From Balneolaceae bacterium (GTDB taxonomy: Bacteria > Bacteroidota > Rhodothermia > Balneolales > Balneolaceae): a stretch of 64,000 nucleotides of DNA. How positions within the stretch are numbered: the first letter of the stretch is position 1; each line of letters opens with the position of its first letter. The DNA is taken from contig REDS01000060.1 in NCBI GenBank assembly GCA_007693395.1, forward strand, positions 1-64,000, in the 5' to 3' direction. Below are positions 22,073-32,203 of the stretch, in pieces. The notes under the pieces were generated by a model that saw nothing but the letters and a program-made list of their open reading frames with translations, did no database searches and was not told the DNA's origin. Both the position numbers and the translations under genes were made by a program.

Positions 22073-22420
22073 TTACTTAACTGCCTCTTTCACAATTGCT
22101 GCAAATGTTTCGGGATCCCGAACAGCGATTTCTGCAAGCATTTTGCGGTTGATATCAATTTCGTTCTCTTTCAAACCATGGATTAACTTAGCATAGGTGG
22201 TTCCGTTTAGACGGGCAGCAGCGTTGATTCGAGTAATCCATAGCCTTCGGAAGTTGCGCTTTCGTGCTTTCCGGTCGCGGTATTGGTACAATAGACCTTT
22301 TTCAACCGCATTTTTGGCAACGGTATAAACGTTTTTACGTCTGCCCCAGTAGCCTTTCGCCTGCTTTAATATTTTGCGACGACGGCGACGGGAAGCCACC
22401 AGATTTCTTGAACGTGGCAT
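22073..22420 (-). CDS. rplT: 50S ribosomal protein L20
   Basis: 115 aa; [41 protein letters not shown]. Confidence 0.99.
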   Translation of the reverse strand: MPRSRNLVASRRRRRKILKQAKGYWGRRKNVYTVAKNAVEKGLLYQYRDRKARKRNFRRLWITRINAAARLNGTTYAKLIHGLKENEIDINRKMLAEIAVRDPETFAAIVKEAVK

Positions 22421-22453
22421 TTTTTAACGTTTAGAGATTAATGTTTAAAATTC

Positions 22454-22651
22454 TCAGCTGTAAGGAAGCATTTTCTTAACCGCTTTTTCATCGGCTTCAT
22501 GAACCAATGTTGTTTGGGTAAGATTTCTTTTCCGCTTGCTGGACTTTTTCGTTAGAATGTGGCTCTTAAAAGCTTTTTTACGCTTTAGCTTACCTGAACC
22601 GGTAGGCTTGAAACGCTTTTTAGCACCACTCTTAGATTTCATTTTGGGCAT
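22454..22651 (-). CDS. rpmI: 50S ribosomal protein L35
   Basis: 65 aa; [44 protein letters not shown]. Confidence 0.99.
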   Translation of the reverse strand: MPKMKSKSGAKKRFKPTGSGKLKRKKAFKSHILTKKSSKRKRNLTQTTLVHEADEKAVKKMLPYS

Positions 22652-22723
22652 AATTAGCTCTTTTGTCTGAAAAATTAAAGACAGGTAAGATAAGGAGTAA
22701 AACCGTGTATTAAAAGCAGATCT

Positions 22724-23266
22724 TTAATTTTTGGCCGGAGCCAAAATCATGATCATCCGCCTGCCTTCCATGGTTGGCTTCGATTCAATTTTGCTCACAT
22801 CATCCAGTGCTTCTGCAAGCTCATTGAGCAGTTTTTCGCCTTGATCTGTGTAAAGCATATCGCGCCCCCTGAATTGTACGGTAGCTTTTACTTTATCACC
22901 ACCTGTAAGAAATTCGCGGGCGTGGCGCGTTTTAAATTCAAGGTCATGATCGTCTGTAGTAGGCCTGAAACGCAATTCTTTTACCTGAATAACGTGCTGC
23001 TTCTTTTTGGCCTCTTTCTCTTTTTTCTTTTTTTCGTACATGAATTTACCGAAGTCGATAATCTTGCAAACCGGTGGGTTTGCATCCGGTGCAACTTCTA
23101 CTAGATCCATTCTGAACTGCTCGGCTATTTCAAGGGCTCGGTCAATAGATACAATTTCGTGTTCATCATCCGGGCGAATGAGCCTAACTCTGGAAGATCT
23201 GATTTCGTCGTTCACTTTTGGGCGATCGTCGTTTCTTCTTCTAATGGGTGTGCGTCGTTTTGCGAT
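22724..23266 (-). CDS. infC: Translation initiation factor IF-3 (probable AUC start)
   Basis: IF-3 body VNDEIRSSRVRLIRPDDEHEIVSI...; the reading frame continues 17 codons upstream of the GTG call, encoding (I)AKRRTPIRRRNDRPK, to ATC at 23266 with AGAGG 6 nt upstream and an in-frame TAA one codon beyond (TAA-CTT-ATC). Confidence 0.9.
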   Translation of the reverse strand: MAKRRTPIRRRNDDRPKVNDEIRSSRVRLIRPDDEHEIVSIDRALEIAEQFRMDLVEVAPDANPPVCKIIDFGKFMYEKKKKEKEAKKKQHVIQVKELRFRPTTDDHDLEFKTRHAREFLTGGDKVKATVQFRGRDMLYTDQGEKLLNELAEALDDVSKIESKPTMEGRRMIMILAPAKN

Positions 23267-23345
23267 AAGTTACCTCTGTGTTTATTTGATGTTTGGTCTA
23301 AAATAATCTTTTTTTGGAATCTGAGTAAATTAAAATGAATTAGAT

Positions 23346-25298
23346 TTACTTTTTAGGTTTTGGAGGAAGTTCCATCGAATCGATCTCTTCCCTTACCTTA
23401 CTTAAAAATTCATCAAACGGAAACGTTCCTATGTCTCCGTGTTTATGCCGGCGTACAGAAACGGTACCTTCTTGCTGTTCGCGTTCTCCCACAACAAACA
23501 TGTAGGGTATTTTTCTGTTTTCCGCGTCGCGGATTTTCGCTCCAATTTTTTCTGATCGTGTATCTACTTCGAACCTGGCTCCAATGCTTGTAAGCTTTTC
23601 GGCACATACATCGGCATAGCTGTTAAAATCATCAGATATAGGTAAAATAGCTATTTGAACAGGAGCCAGCCATACAGGAAAATTTCCTGCAAAATGTTCA
23701 ATTAAAATACTTACAAACCTTTCCATTGAACCGAATGGAGCCCTGTGGATAATTACCGGCCTGTGTTTTTCATTATCAGAACCAACGTAGGTTAAATCAA
23801 AACGCTCCGGCATTATATAATCTACCTGAACAGTACCGAGCTGCCATTTACGCCCGATAGCATCGCGTATGATGAAATCGATTTTAGGCCCGTAGAAGCT
23901 GGCTTCACCCTCAACAATCTTATAGTCGAGCTCCAGTTCATCGGCAACTTGATTAATCTCTTTTTGAGCACGCTCCCAGTATTCAGTATCACCGCCATAT
24001 TTGCTGTCGTTATCATCACGGAAGGAGAGGCGAATATCCACTGGCATTCCAAACGTGTTGAAAACATACTGAGTAAGATTGATTACGTTTTTAATCTCAT
24101 CTTTAAGCTGATCGTGTGTACAATAGATATGAGCATCATCCTGAGTGAACCCCCTCACGCGAGACATTCCATTCAGCTCACCTGACTGTTCATACCGATA
24201 CACAGTACCAAATTCTGCCAAACGAACCGGCAAATCGCGGTAACTCTTCAGGTCATTCGCGTATATACGGTGGTGATGAGGGCAGTTCATTGGTTTGAGC
24301 ATATACTCATCATCGTCTACCTTCATCGGGTTGTATTGCGATTCTTTATAGTAGGGGTAGTGGCCCGATGTTTTATACAGCTCAAGATTTGCAATATGGG
24401 GTGTTATAACTTCCTGATAGCCGCGCCTTTTTTGCTCATCACGCAAAAATGCTTCAAGAGTTCTTCTTAAAACCGTTCCATTAGGAAGCCATAACGGCAG
24501 GCCGGGGCCAACCATATTGTCCATCATATAGATACCAAGCTCTTTACCAAGCTTTTTGTGATCCCGTTTTTGTGCCTCTTCAATCTGTTCCAAATACTGA
24601 TCCAGCATTTTTTGCTTCGGGAAAGAAATACCGTAAATACGTGTAAGCTGTTTACTGTTAACGTCACCACGCCAGTAGGCTCCGGCAATTTTTGTAAGCT
24701 TAACCGCTTTGATAGGAGAGGTATCCGGCAAGTGCGGGCCACGACAGAGATCCGTAAAATTACCCTGCTCATAAAACGTGATTGTGCCTTCTTCGAGCTC
24801 ACTAATCAGATCAACCTTGTACTCGTTATTTTTATCTCTATAAAATGTTAACGCTTCCTGTTTTGAAACTGAACGTTTTTTGTATTCAGCTTTGGTTCGC
24901 GCCAGTTCCAGCATCTTTTTTTCAACAGCAGCAAGCTGCTCTTTTCCAAAGTGGGTTTCCCCAAAATCTATATCGTAATAAAATCCATTTTCAATGGGAG
25001 GGCCAATGCCAAATTTTGCATCGGGGTATAGTTCCTGTACTGCTTCTGCCAGCAGGTGAGCAGACGAATGCCAGAATGTATATTGTCCATCTTCTGCATC
25101 CCAAGTATTAATCGATATTTTACCGTTGCGATTTAAGGGCTGGTCAAGATCAAGTATATCACCATCAAGAGTAATGCTATATGCATTTCTTGCAAGCCCT
25201 TTCGAGATGCTTTCTGCCACATCGAGGCCTGTTCTGTGAGATGGAAAAGTTTTTTGGGTGCCGTCAGGGAAGGTGAGCGTAATAAATTCTTCTGACAT
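23346..25298 (-). CDS. thrS: Threonine--tRNA ligase
   Basis: 650 aa; TGS domain, HSSAHLLAEAVQELYPDAKFGIGPPIENGFYYD, MNCPHHHRIY, catalytic and anticodon-binding domains. Confidence 0.99.
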   Translation of the reverse strand: MSEEFITLTFPDGTQKTFPSHRTGLDVAESISKGLARNAYSITLDGDILDLDQPLNRNGKISINTWDAEDGQYTFWHSSAHLLAEAVQELYPDAKFGIGPPIENGFYYDIDFGETHFGKEQLAAVEKKMLELARTKAEYKKRSVSKQEALTFYRDKNNEYKVDLISELEEGTITFYEQGNFTDLCRGPHLPDTSPIKAVKLTKIAGAYWRGDVNSKQLTRIYGISFPKQKMLDQYLEQIEEAQKRDHKKLGKELGIYMMDNMVGPGLPLWLPNGTVLRRTLEAFLRDEQKRRGYQEVITPHIANLELYKTSGHYPYYKESQYNPMKVDDDEYMLKPMNCPHHHRIYANDLKSYRDLPVRLAEFGTVYRYEQSGELNGMSRVRGFTQDDAHIYCTHDQLKDEIKNVINLTQYVFNTFGMPVDIRLSFRDDNDSKYGGDTEYWERAQKEINQVADELELDYKIVEGEASFYGPKIDFIIRDAIGRKWQLGTVQVDYIMPERFDLTYVGSDNEKHRPVIIHRAPFGSMERFVSILIEHFAGNFPVWLAPVQIAILPISDDFNSYADVCAEKLTSIGARFEVDTRSEKIGAKIRDAENRKIPYMFVVGEREQQEGTVSVRRHKHGDIGTFPFDEFLSKVREEIDSMELPPKPKK

Positions 25299-25503
25299 CG
25301 GGGTTTATGAGTATTGTAAATTTCTATTTTGTTTGAAAGTAAGCTTAAAAATAAGAAATCCCCTGCTCCCGAAAAAAGTTTTCATATATAATCGCACGCG
25401 AGCTGAACAGATAAAAAAGAAAATTATATGAGCTTTTTTAGTGAGGGATTACGTACTTAGTGTAGAAGTAGTAAATAATTGAAAGTCATAGTATTGATGG
25501 GAG

Positions 25504-25577
25504 TGGGTTCAGGCAGATTCGAACTGCCGACCTCCACGATGTCAACGTGGCGCTCTAACCAACTGAGCTATGAACCC
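25504..25577 (-). tRNA. tRNA-Val(GAC)
   Basis: Minus strand GGGTTCATAGCTCAGTTGGTTAGAGCGCCACGTTGACATCGTGGAGGTCGGCAGTTCGAATCTGCCTGAACCCA folds as a cloverleaf; anticodon loop TTGACAT. Confidence 0.96.
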
Positions 25578-25692
25578 ATGTGCTAAATATACCAATGCTA
25601 TTGATTGAGATGCAATGAAAATAACATAAGCTTCTTTCAGCTGTTAATAAAGAGTTGTATTTTACTGATCTTTGAAAATTTTGAAAAATTCC

Positions 25693-26154
25693 ATGCAAAA
25701 CAGAAGAGTTGCGCGCGAAGCTGCATTAAAAGCGATATACGCCGTTGAGTTAGGAAAAAATTCTACCGTTGATGTTACCAGGCATATTATTAAGCACACT
25801 CTGAAAGAGGATACAGAGTCAATAAAGTTTGCTGAAAAACTGTTACTGGTAACCGTTGATTTTGCGGTTGACCATGATGAAATGATAGAGAAGCACATCA
25901 ACAATTGGGAAGTTGACAGGCTGGCAGTTATTGATAAACTGATTTTAAGAATGGCAATTACAGAGCTGCTAAATTTTGATGAGATCCCAACTAAAGTAAC
26001 CATTAACGAAGCAATAGAGCTTGCAAAGCGCTACTCAACCAGAAAAAGTGGCAATTTTGTGAATGGAATTCTTGATGCAATCCTCAAAACCCTGATTAAA
26101 GAAAATAAAATCAATAAAAAAGGTAGAGGCTTAATAGAAGTCTCAAATCGTTAA
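25693..26154 (+). CDS. nusB: Transcription antitermination factor NusB
   Basis: Start at MQNRRVAREAALKAIYAVELG; NNWEVDRLAVIDKLILRMAITELLNFDEIPTKVTINEAIELAKRYSTRKSGNFVNGILDAI. Confidence 0.95.
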   Translation: MQNRRVAREAALKAIYAVELGKNSTVDVTRHIIKHTLKEDTESIKFAEKLLLVTVDFAVDHDEMIEKHINNWEVDRLAVIDKLILRMAITELLNFDEIPTKVTINEAIELAKRYSTRKSGNFVNGILDAILKTLIKENKINKKGRGLIEVSNR

Positions 26155-26816
26155 TGAGTAAAGAAATCGTAGCGATTGGAGATATTCATGGTTGTGTACG
26201 CACCTTGAAAACTCTCTGGAATAAATTAAAACCATACAAAGACGCAACGCACGTTTTTATAGGAGACTATATAGATAGGGGGCCGTCTTCACGGGAAGTT
26301 GTTGATTTTCTTCTTGATGTGCGATTCGACAGAGAATGCATTTTTCTGCGCGGCAATCACGAACAGATGCTTTTAGATGCCCTTAAATCAAATAATGTTG
26401 AAAACTGGCTATATAATGGTGGTGATATCACGCTAAAATCGTATCACAATCCTAAATCTGTTAAAGACCTTCCTGCTGAGCATCTCGATTTTTATAAAGA
26501 GACCAAGCTATTTTACGAAACGGATTCCTATTTCTTTGTTCATGCAGGTGTCCCTCCACATAAAACCATCGCAGAGAGTAAACTGAATGAAGAATCAGAA
26601 CATTTCTATCTCTGGGGCAGAGAACACCTGAATGCTTTTGAAGTTCCCTGGGAAAAAACTGTAATCTTTGGGCACACTCCACGTCCTTATCCCATCAGAA
26701 AAAAGATGATGGTTGGCATAGACACAGGCTGCGTATATGATGAACTTGGCTATGGCAAGCTTACAGCCGTTGTTCTGCCTTCGATGGAGTTTGTACAGCA
26801 AGCTTCTATTGATTGA
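26154..26816 (+). CDS. Serine/threonine protein phosphatase (metallophosphoesterase)
   Basis: GDIHGCVRTL, GDYIDRGPSS, LRGNHEQMLLD, FVHAGVPP motifs. Confidence 0.93.
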   Translation: MSKEIVAIGDIHGCVRTLKTLWNKLKPYKDATHVFIGDYIDRGPSSREVVDFLLDVRFDRECIFLRGNHEQMLLDALKSNNVENWLYNGGDITLKSYHNPKSVKDLPAEHLDFYKETKLFYETDSYFFVHAGVPPHKTIAESKLNEESEHFYLWGREHLNAFEVPWEKTVIFGHTPRPYPIRKKMMVGIDTGCVYDELGYGKLTAVVLPSMEFVQQASID

Positions 26817-26868
26817 TATTTCAGCCTGTCAAAAAAATAATCAGATAACTATCTAAACTAATCGAAGT

Positions 26869-27963
26869 ATGAGTTTAAAATGTGGCATCGTAGGTCTTCC
26901 CAATGTTGGAAAATCCACGCTATTCAATGCATTAAGTAATGCAGGTGCAGAATCAGCAAACTTTCCATTTTGCACCATTGACCCCAATATTGGCCTTGTG
27001 CCCGTGCCCGATAGCCGGTTGAATAAACTTGCTGAATTATTAAATCCGGGGCAGGTGGTGCCCGCAACCATTGAGTTTGTGGATATAGCAGGCCTTGTGA
27101 AAGGTGCGTCTGAAGGAAAAGGGAAGGGTAACGCGTTTCTTTCTCACATTCGGGAAGTGGATCTAATTGTGCACGTAGTTCGCTGTTTTGATGATGATGA
27201 CATCATTCACGTGGAAGGATCTGTTGACCCTGAACGAGATATCAGGATTATTGAGGATGAGCTGATTCTCAAGGATCTTGAAAGTGTTGAGAAACGAGCA
27301 GATAACCTCAGAAAACAAGCTAAAACCGGTGATAAGAAAATTAAGCAACAGTTTGATGTGGTTGATGCCCTGAAAACCCATCTGGAAAATGGCAACACAG
27401 TACGTACGTTTAGCGCAGATGATACAGATAAAGAGCTTTACAAAGATCTTTTTCTGCTCTCAGCCAAACCGGTTCTGTACGCCTGCAATGTTGCTGAGGG
27501 GGATATCAATACCGGCAACGATTATGTGAAAAGAGTACAAAAGATAGCCGATAAGTTTGATGACAATCTTGTAACATTCTGTGCCAAAATTGAAGCTGAG
27601 ATTGCCGAACTTGAACCTGAAGAAAAAGAGATGTTCCTGGAAGAGCTTGGTGTTGAAAATTCCGGGCTCGACCGCCTTATACAGGCTGCCTACGAAAATC
27701 TTGGATTAGTCACATACTTCACTGCAGGGCCGAAAGAGGTCAGAGCATGGACCATCACTAAAGGCACAAAAGCTCCTCAGGCAGCCGGGGTGATCCATAC
27801 TGATTTTGAACGGGGATTTATCCGCGCGGAAACCATAGCTTATAATGATTATTCATCACTCGGTTCAGAAAAAGCGGCCAAAGAAGCCGGAAAAATGCGC
27901 CAGGAAGGAAAAGAGTATGTTGTAAAAGATGGCGACGTGATGCTGTTCAGGTTTAATGTATAG
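26869..27963 (+). CDS. ychF: Redox-regulated ATPase YchF
   Basis: 364 aa; [41 protein letters not shown]-terminal TGS-like [14 protein letters not shown]. Confidence 0.98.
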   Translation: MSLKCGIVGLPNVGKSTLFNALSNAGAESANFPFCTIDPNIGLVPVPDSRLNKLAELLNPGQVVPATIEFVDIAGLVKGASEGKGKGNAFLSHIREVDLIVHVVRCFDDDDIIHVEGSVDPERDIRIIEDELILKDLESVEKRADNLRKQAKTGDKKIKQQFDVVDALKTHLENGNTVRTFSADDTDKELYKDLFLLSAKPVLYACNVAEGDINTGNDYVKRVQKIADKFDDNLVTFCAKIEAEIAELEPEEKEMFLEELGVENSGLDRLIQAAYENLGLVTYFTAGPKEVRAWTITKGTKAPQAAGVIHTDFERGFIRAETIAYNDYSSLGSEKAAKEAGKMRQEGKEYVVKDGDVMLFRFNV

Positions 27964-28016
27964 CTTTGTTTATTAAAACAGATACCTGAAAGAGAGTTGG
28001 TAAGGAGTGAATTAAG

Positions 28017-29090
28017 CTAATTCTCATTCGAATTTCCCTCACTGGATTTTAGGTTACTCTTCAGGTATTCCAGGTTCCAGATTTTTTCCGCTCTGGTTCC
28101 AATATACCAGAGTGAAATGGCAAGGATCGCAAAGAATATAGCTTTGTGAATTCCATTCCAGAAAAACTCGAAATATTTGGTATAGAGGTTTATAAAAAGA
28201 AACGTGATACCAAAACTGCGTGATGTGTAGTCATGGTATTTTAAACCGTAAATAATTGCAGCGATAGCAACCAGGCCAAATAGCAATCCCCAGTGAAACA
28301 ATTCTATCTGTTTTGCATCGTACCAGCTGTTTATCTCGCCATAATTTCCAAAAATTGAGAGCAGCCACAACGAAATAAATAGATAAAGTAAACCAATTAT
28401 GTAGGTGCTTTTTTGCAAAATCTGTAACCTTTCATACTTCATCATAAAAAAGCTTAATCCAACAAGAAGAGCTCCAAAGAGTACGAAACGCAATGGGTAG
28501 TTCATCCCCAGAAAGTAAGCACCCCAGCCCGATATGTAGCCTGTCTGCGTGCCGAACCATGTACCAAGCGAAAGTAGTGAAAAAATCCAGATTAGTTTTG
28601 AGGGAAACCATATTCCCAAAGTGCCATAAATAATGGTTGATGTAAGAATAAGGATGGAATAATAGCTCTCTTCAATTTCCAGTGCGATGCCAAAATAGGT
28701 TACCGCAACACCTGTTAAGAGAATCCCAATAAAGAAAATGGACTCGTTACTGTAGATATTTGCAGGTTTTTGCTCTCTTCTCTTTATACCGACGTAATAA
28801 AATATGGCAGCTAAAATTGTGAACAGCGTACTTAACAGATACGCAGGTAGTGAGAAGAATTTTGCCAAAAGATTTATCAGCAGCTCATCAGCGATAAGCG
28901 CTGTGAAAGCAATAATAATACAAACCAGTGCTGCCCAGAAAGAGTATTTTGCCAGTTTTTTCCAGTCAAATGCTGTGGTTTCATAGCTCTCTCTAAGAAT
29001 ATTGGCGGTATCTTTTGATAGCGTTCCACTCTTTTCCCAGCTATCTATGGTTTCTGTGAGAAAGGCCGATTGTTTCCTGCTTAGCTTCAT
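28017..29090 (-). CDS. DUF2157-type multi-pass membrane protein
   Basis: 357 aa; many TM segments; N-terminal soluble segment followed by KKLAKYSFWAALVCIIIAFTALIADELL, similar to DUF2157 proteins. Confidence 0.7.
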   Translation of the reverse strand: MKLSRKQSAFLTETIDSWEKSGTLSKDTANILRESYETTAFDWKKLAKYSFWAALVCIIIAFTALIADELLINLLAKFFSLPAYLLSTLFTILAAIFYYVGIKRREQKPANIYSNESIFFIGILLTGVAVTYFGIALEIEESYYSILILTSTIIYGTLGIWFPSKLIWIFSLLSLGTWFGTQTGYISGWGAYFLGMNYPLRFVLFGALLVGLSFFMMKYERLQILQKSTYIIGLLYLFISLWLLSIFGNYGEINSWYDAKQIELFHWGLLFGLVAIAAIIYGLKYHDYTSRSFGITFLFINLYTKYFEFFWNGIHKAIFFAILAISLWYIGTRAEKIWNLEYLKSNLKSSEGNSNEN

Positions 29091-29149
29091 TGTTTACAAT
29101 ATCTGATTGTTAATCAGGCTAAAAAATCTAGTGAGGCCAAAGACTTAGC

Positions 29150-29749
29150 TCAATCAGTTATGATGTTTTGCAAAGAAGGCAATCGTTCTTTAAAACGCAT
29201 TGGAGCATCACGTCTGGGAGTAAGTTCAGGTTCAATTCTGTCATGAACTACCCAGGCTTCTGGGTAACGGTTCTTAACCAACCGGGAAAACTCAATAGCC
29301 TGATTTCTGTCTCTGAAATCTCCGGTACGCACACGATAATAAGGCTGGCGGAAAAGTATGTATACCTCTGGCTCATAATTGTCAAAGCGTTCATTGGCCC
29401 ATGCCCTGAAATCATCCTGCAGGGAATCGGCTTCAGCAACATTTCGGGTTGAAATAATCTGGACCCGAAAACCGGCATATCGTTCGGCCTCGCTCTCTTC
29501 CCGAACCACCTCCCTCAAAAAAATATCAGGGATGTCATGTTCTATAGTGGCAAACCGATCACTCAGACGGCTGCGGTTTTCATAAAGAAGCCTGTCGAAT
29601 TCATCCATCTCTGCTGCCAGATACTCTTCGGCAATCTCTTCGTCTATATCAAATACAGGTCGGTCGGCATCGGCTTCAGATACCGTTTCTGTTGTTCCGC
29701 AGGAAGAAATCAGCAGGGCAAGTGCAAATAAAATGGTGAAGTATCTCAT
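29150..29749 (-). CDS. SPOR-domain lipoprotein
   Basis: 199 aa; lipobox (LALLISSCGTT), C-terminal SPOR-like (YAGFRVQIISTRNVAEADSLQDDFRAW...YRVRTGDFRDRNQAIEFSRLVK). Confidence 0.85.
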   Translation of the reverse strand: MRYFTILFALALLISSCGTTETVSEADADRPVFDIDEEIAEEYLAAEMDEFDRLLYENRSRLSDRFATIEHDIPDIFLREVVREESEAERYAGFRVQIISTRNVAEADSLQDDFRAWANERFDNYEPEVYILFRQPYYRVRTGDFRDRNQAIEFSRLVKNRYPEAWVVHDRIEPELTPRRDAPMRFKERLPSLQNIITD

Positions 29750-29764
29750 GCTTTCATTGTAAAC

Positions 29765-30628
29765 TTAAATACCAACGGGGTGCCAGGTGGTTTTGGTTTC
29801 CATGAACTCAAGAATCAGATAGGGATTTTCATGATCATCCAAAAACCAATCTTCAGCCGGGTAGTGAGTTACACGTTTCACACTTATAGATGCATTTTCG
29901 TCGATAAGTTTCCGGGTTTCTCTGTCGGCAATGGTATTCAGAACAGCATTTACATCTTTATGGCTGCTGAGTGTGTCCACAGTTTCATCACGGTAGCCGG
30001 TGAGGATATTTACCACACCGCCGGGCACATCCGAAGCGTGCAGAACTTCACCAAAACTAACAGCGGGCAGCGGGTTTTCAACCGATGCAATCAGCACACA
30101 GCTGTTTCCTGAGGCGATAACCGGTGCAATCAGTGATATGGAGGAGAGCAGGGGGGATCTGTCAGGTGCGATGATGCCCACAACCCCGGTTGCATCGGGC
30201 GAACTGAAATTGAAATGAGCGCTCGCAACGGGATTCACCGTACCAAACACCTGGCTTATTTTATCCGTCCATCCGGCAAAATAGATCAGCCTGTCGATTG
30301 ATGTATGCACTTCGGCCCGGGCATCTTTCTCTTTTACACCCGCAAGTTCAAGCTCTTTGATAAACTGCTCTTTCCTGCCTTCCAGCATCTCGGCAATTCT
30401 GTATAAAACCTGGCCGCGATTGTAAGCCGAACGGGAACTCCATCCGCCAAAAGCCGATCGCGCAGCCAGCACTGCATCTCTTACATCTTTTCGAGAGCAG
30501 CGGCAAGCGTTGGCAATATGTTTCTCTTTTCTATCGGTAACGCGGTAGGTTCGGTCGGACTCACTTCTCGGGAATTTTCCGCCTACATAGGTTTTATAGG
30601 TTTTGAGGACTTCTAATCGGTCTGCCAT
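29765..30628 (-). CDS. Truncated/non-catalytic aldehyde dehydrogenase-family protein (ALDH16 C-terminal-like)
   Basis: 287 aa from Met35 of the supplied ORF; ALDH N-terminal/NAD-binding region present (VVGIIAPDRSPLLSSISLIAPVIASGNSCVLIAS) but no catalytic Glu/Cys region. Confidence 0.8.
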   Translation of the reverse strand: MADRLEVLKTYKTYVGGKFPRSESDRTYRVTDRKEKHIANACRCSRKDVRDAVLAARSAFGGWSSRSAYNRGQVLYRIAEMLEGRKEQFIKELELAGVKEKDARAEVHTSIDRLIYFAGWTDKISQVFGTVNPVASAHFNFSSPDATGVVGIIAPDRSPLLSSISLIAPVIASGNSCVLIASVENPLPAVSFGEVLHASDVPGGVVNILTGYRDETVDTLSSHKDVNAVLNTIADRETRKLIDENASISVKRVTHYPAEDWFLDDHENPYLILEFMETKTTWHPVGI

Positions 30629-30656
30629 TGGTTTTTCGCTTACTGAATAAAATGGT

Positions 30657-32186
30657 TTAAAACTTGATATAAGGGTAGAGGCCGTGCAATCCGCCTTCGC
30701 GGCCAATACCGCTCTCTTTGTAGCCGCCAAACGGCGAGGTTGGATCGAATTTGTTGTAGGTGTTCGACCACATCACTCCGGAGCGTACACTTTGCCCAAC
30801 TTTGAAGATCTTGGAGCCTTTATCCGTCCAGACGCCACTTGCAAGGCCATACGGTGTGTTATTGGCTTTTTCGATCGCTTCATCAGGCGTGCGGAATGTC
30901 TGGATTGTAAGTACCGGGCCAAAAATCTCTTCCTGAACAACACGATTGCTCTGGCTCACATTGGTGAAAATGGTTGGCCTGCAAAAATATCCGTTTTCCG
31001 GAATTTGGCAAGAGCTCTGATGGATTTCGGCACCTTCATTCACTCCAATTTCCAGGTAATTTTGAATGCGTTCGAACTGTGCCTTGGAGTTGATGGCACC
31101 AATGTCGGTATTTTTATCGAGCGGGTCGCCAACAATGAGCGTTTCCATCCGGTCTTTCAGTTTTTGAATGAGACGGTCGGCAATGCCTTCCTGAACCAGC
31201 AGCCGTGAACCCGCACAGCATACATGGCCCTGATTAAAGAATATCGCGTTAACAATTCCCTCTACGGTTTGATCGAGAGGGGCATCCTCAAAAACAATAT
31301 TCGGGCCTTTTCCGCCCAGCTCAAGAGTAAATTTCTTGTCGGTTCCTGCAAGTGATTTTTGGATAATCTTGCCAACATTGGTGGAGCCGGTAAATGCAAT
31401 TTTGTTTATATCGGGATGATTTACAATTTCAGAGCCTGTTTGTCCCGCACCGGTCACGATGTTAACAACGCCATCGGGCAGACCCGCATCACGGCAGATT
31501 TCGGCAAATTTGAGTGCAGTTACCGGGGTTGATTCAGCCGGTTTCAAAACTACTGTATTACCCGTTGCAAGGGCAGGGGCAATTTTCCATGCAAGCATAA
31601 GCAGCGGGAAATTCCAGGGGATGATCTGTCCGCAAACACCAAGCGATTTTGGTTTGCGGCCGGGAAAAGCGTAATTTAGTTTATCGGCCCAGCCGGCATA
31701 GTAGAAGAAGTATGCGGCAGAAAGGGGAACATCTACATCGCGGGATTCACGAATAGGTTTTCCGCCATCGATCGACTCAATAATGGCGAGTTCGCGGGCT
31801 CTCTCCTGGATCATCCGTGCAATCCGAAAGATGTATTTTCCGCGCTCCTTTCCGGAAAGTTTCGACCAGGCTTTCTCATACGCTTTTCTGGCCGCTTTTA
31901 CCGCTTTATCCACATCTTCCGATGTACCATCAGCAAATTCACAAAGAACCTCTTCCGTAGCCGGGTTGATCGATTTCATGTAACGGCCTTTTACAGGCTC
32001 AACAAACTCGCCGTTAATAAAGTGGTTGTATCTATCATCGATCTGAACAAAATCACTGCTCTCTGGTGCAGGACTATATTCCCAGAATGATGCAAAATCG
32101 AGCTTCAGATCTGAATTGGGCGAAGTAGGTTTAGGAGAACCGTTGCTGGTTTTGTTAATGTTTTCTTCTGTTTTGATGTCAGACAT
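30657..32186 (-). CDS. Aldehyde dehydrogenase
   Basis: 509 aa; GSTNVGKIIQK, LELGGKGPNIVFEDA, FFNQGHVCCAGSR catalytic motifs. Confidence 0.95.
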   Translation of the reverse strand: MSDIKTEENINKTSNGSPKPTSPNSDLKLDFASFWEYSPAPESSDFVQIDDRYNHFINGEFVEPVKGRYMKSINPATEEVLCEFADGTSEDVDKAVKAARKAYEKAWSKLSGKERGKYIFRIARMIQERARELAIIESIDGGKPIRESRDVDVPLSAAYFFYYAGWADKLNYAFPGRKPKSLGVCGQIIPWNFPLLMLAWKIAPALATGNTVVLKPAESTPVTALKFAEICRDAGLPDGVVNIVTGAGQTGSEIVNHPDINKIAFTGSTNVGKIIQKSLAGTDKKFTLELGGKGPNIVFEDAPLDQTVEGIVNAIFFNQGHVCCAGSRLLVQEGIADRLIQKLKDRMETLIVGDPLDKNTDIGAINSKAQFERIQNYLEIGVNEGAEIHQSSCQIPENGYFCRPTIFTNVSQSNRVVQEEIFGPVLTIQTFRTPDEAIEKANNTPYGLASGVWTDKGSKIFKVGQSVRSGVMWSNTYNKFDPTSPFGGYKESGIGREGGLHGLYPYIKF

Positions 32187-32203
32187 AATCGTTCAGGTTC
32201 AGC

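Noticed and set aside
25402-25500. Possible small RNA or leader upstream of the tRNA-Val / thrS region
   Set aside because: AT-rich with no convincing hairpin or terminator; nothing beyond low complexity.
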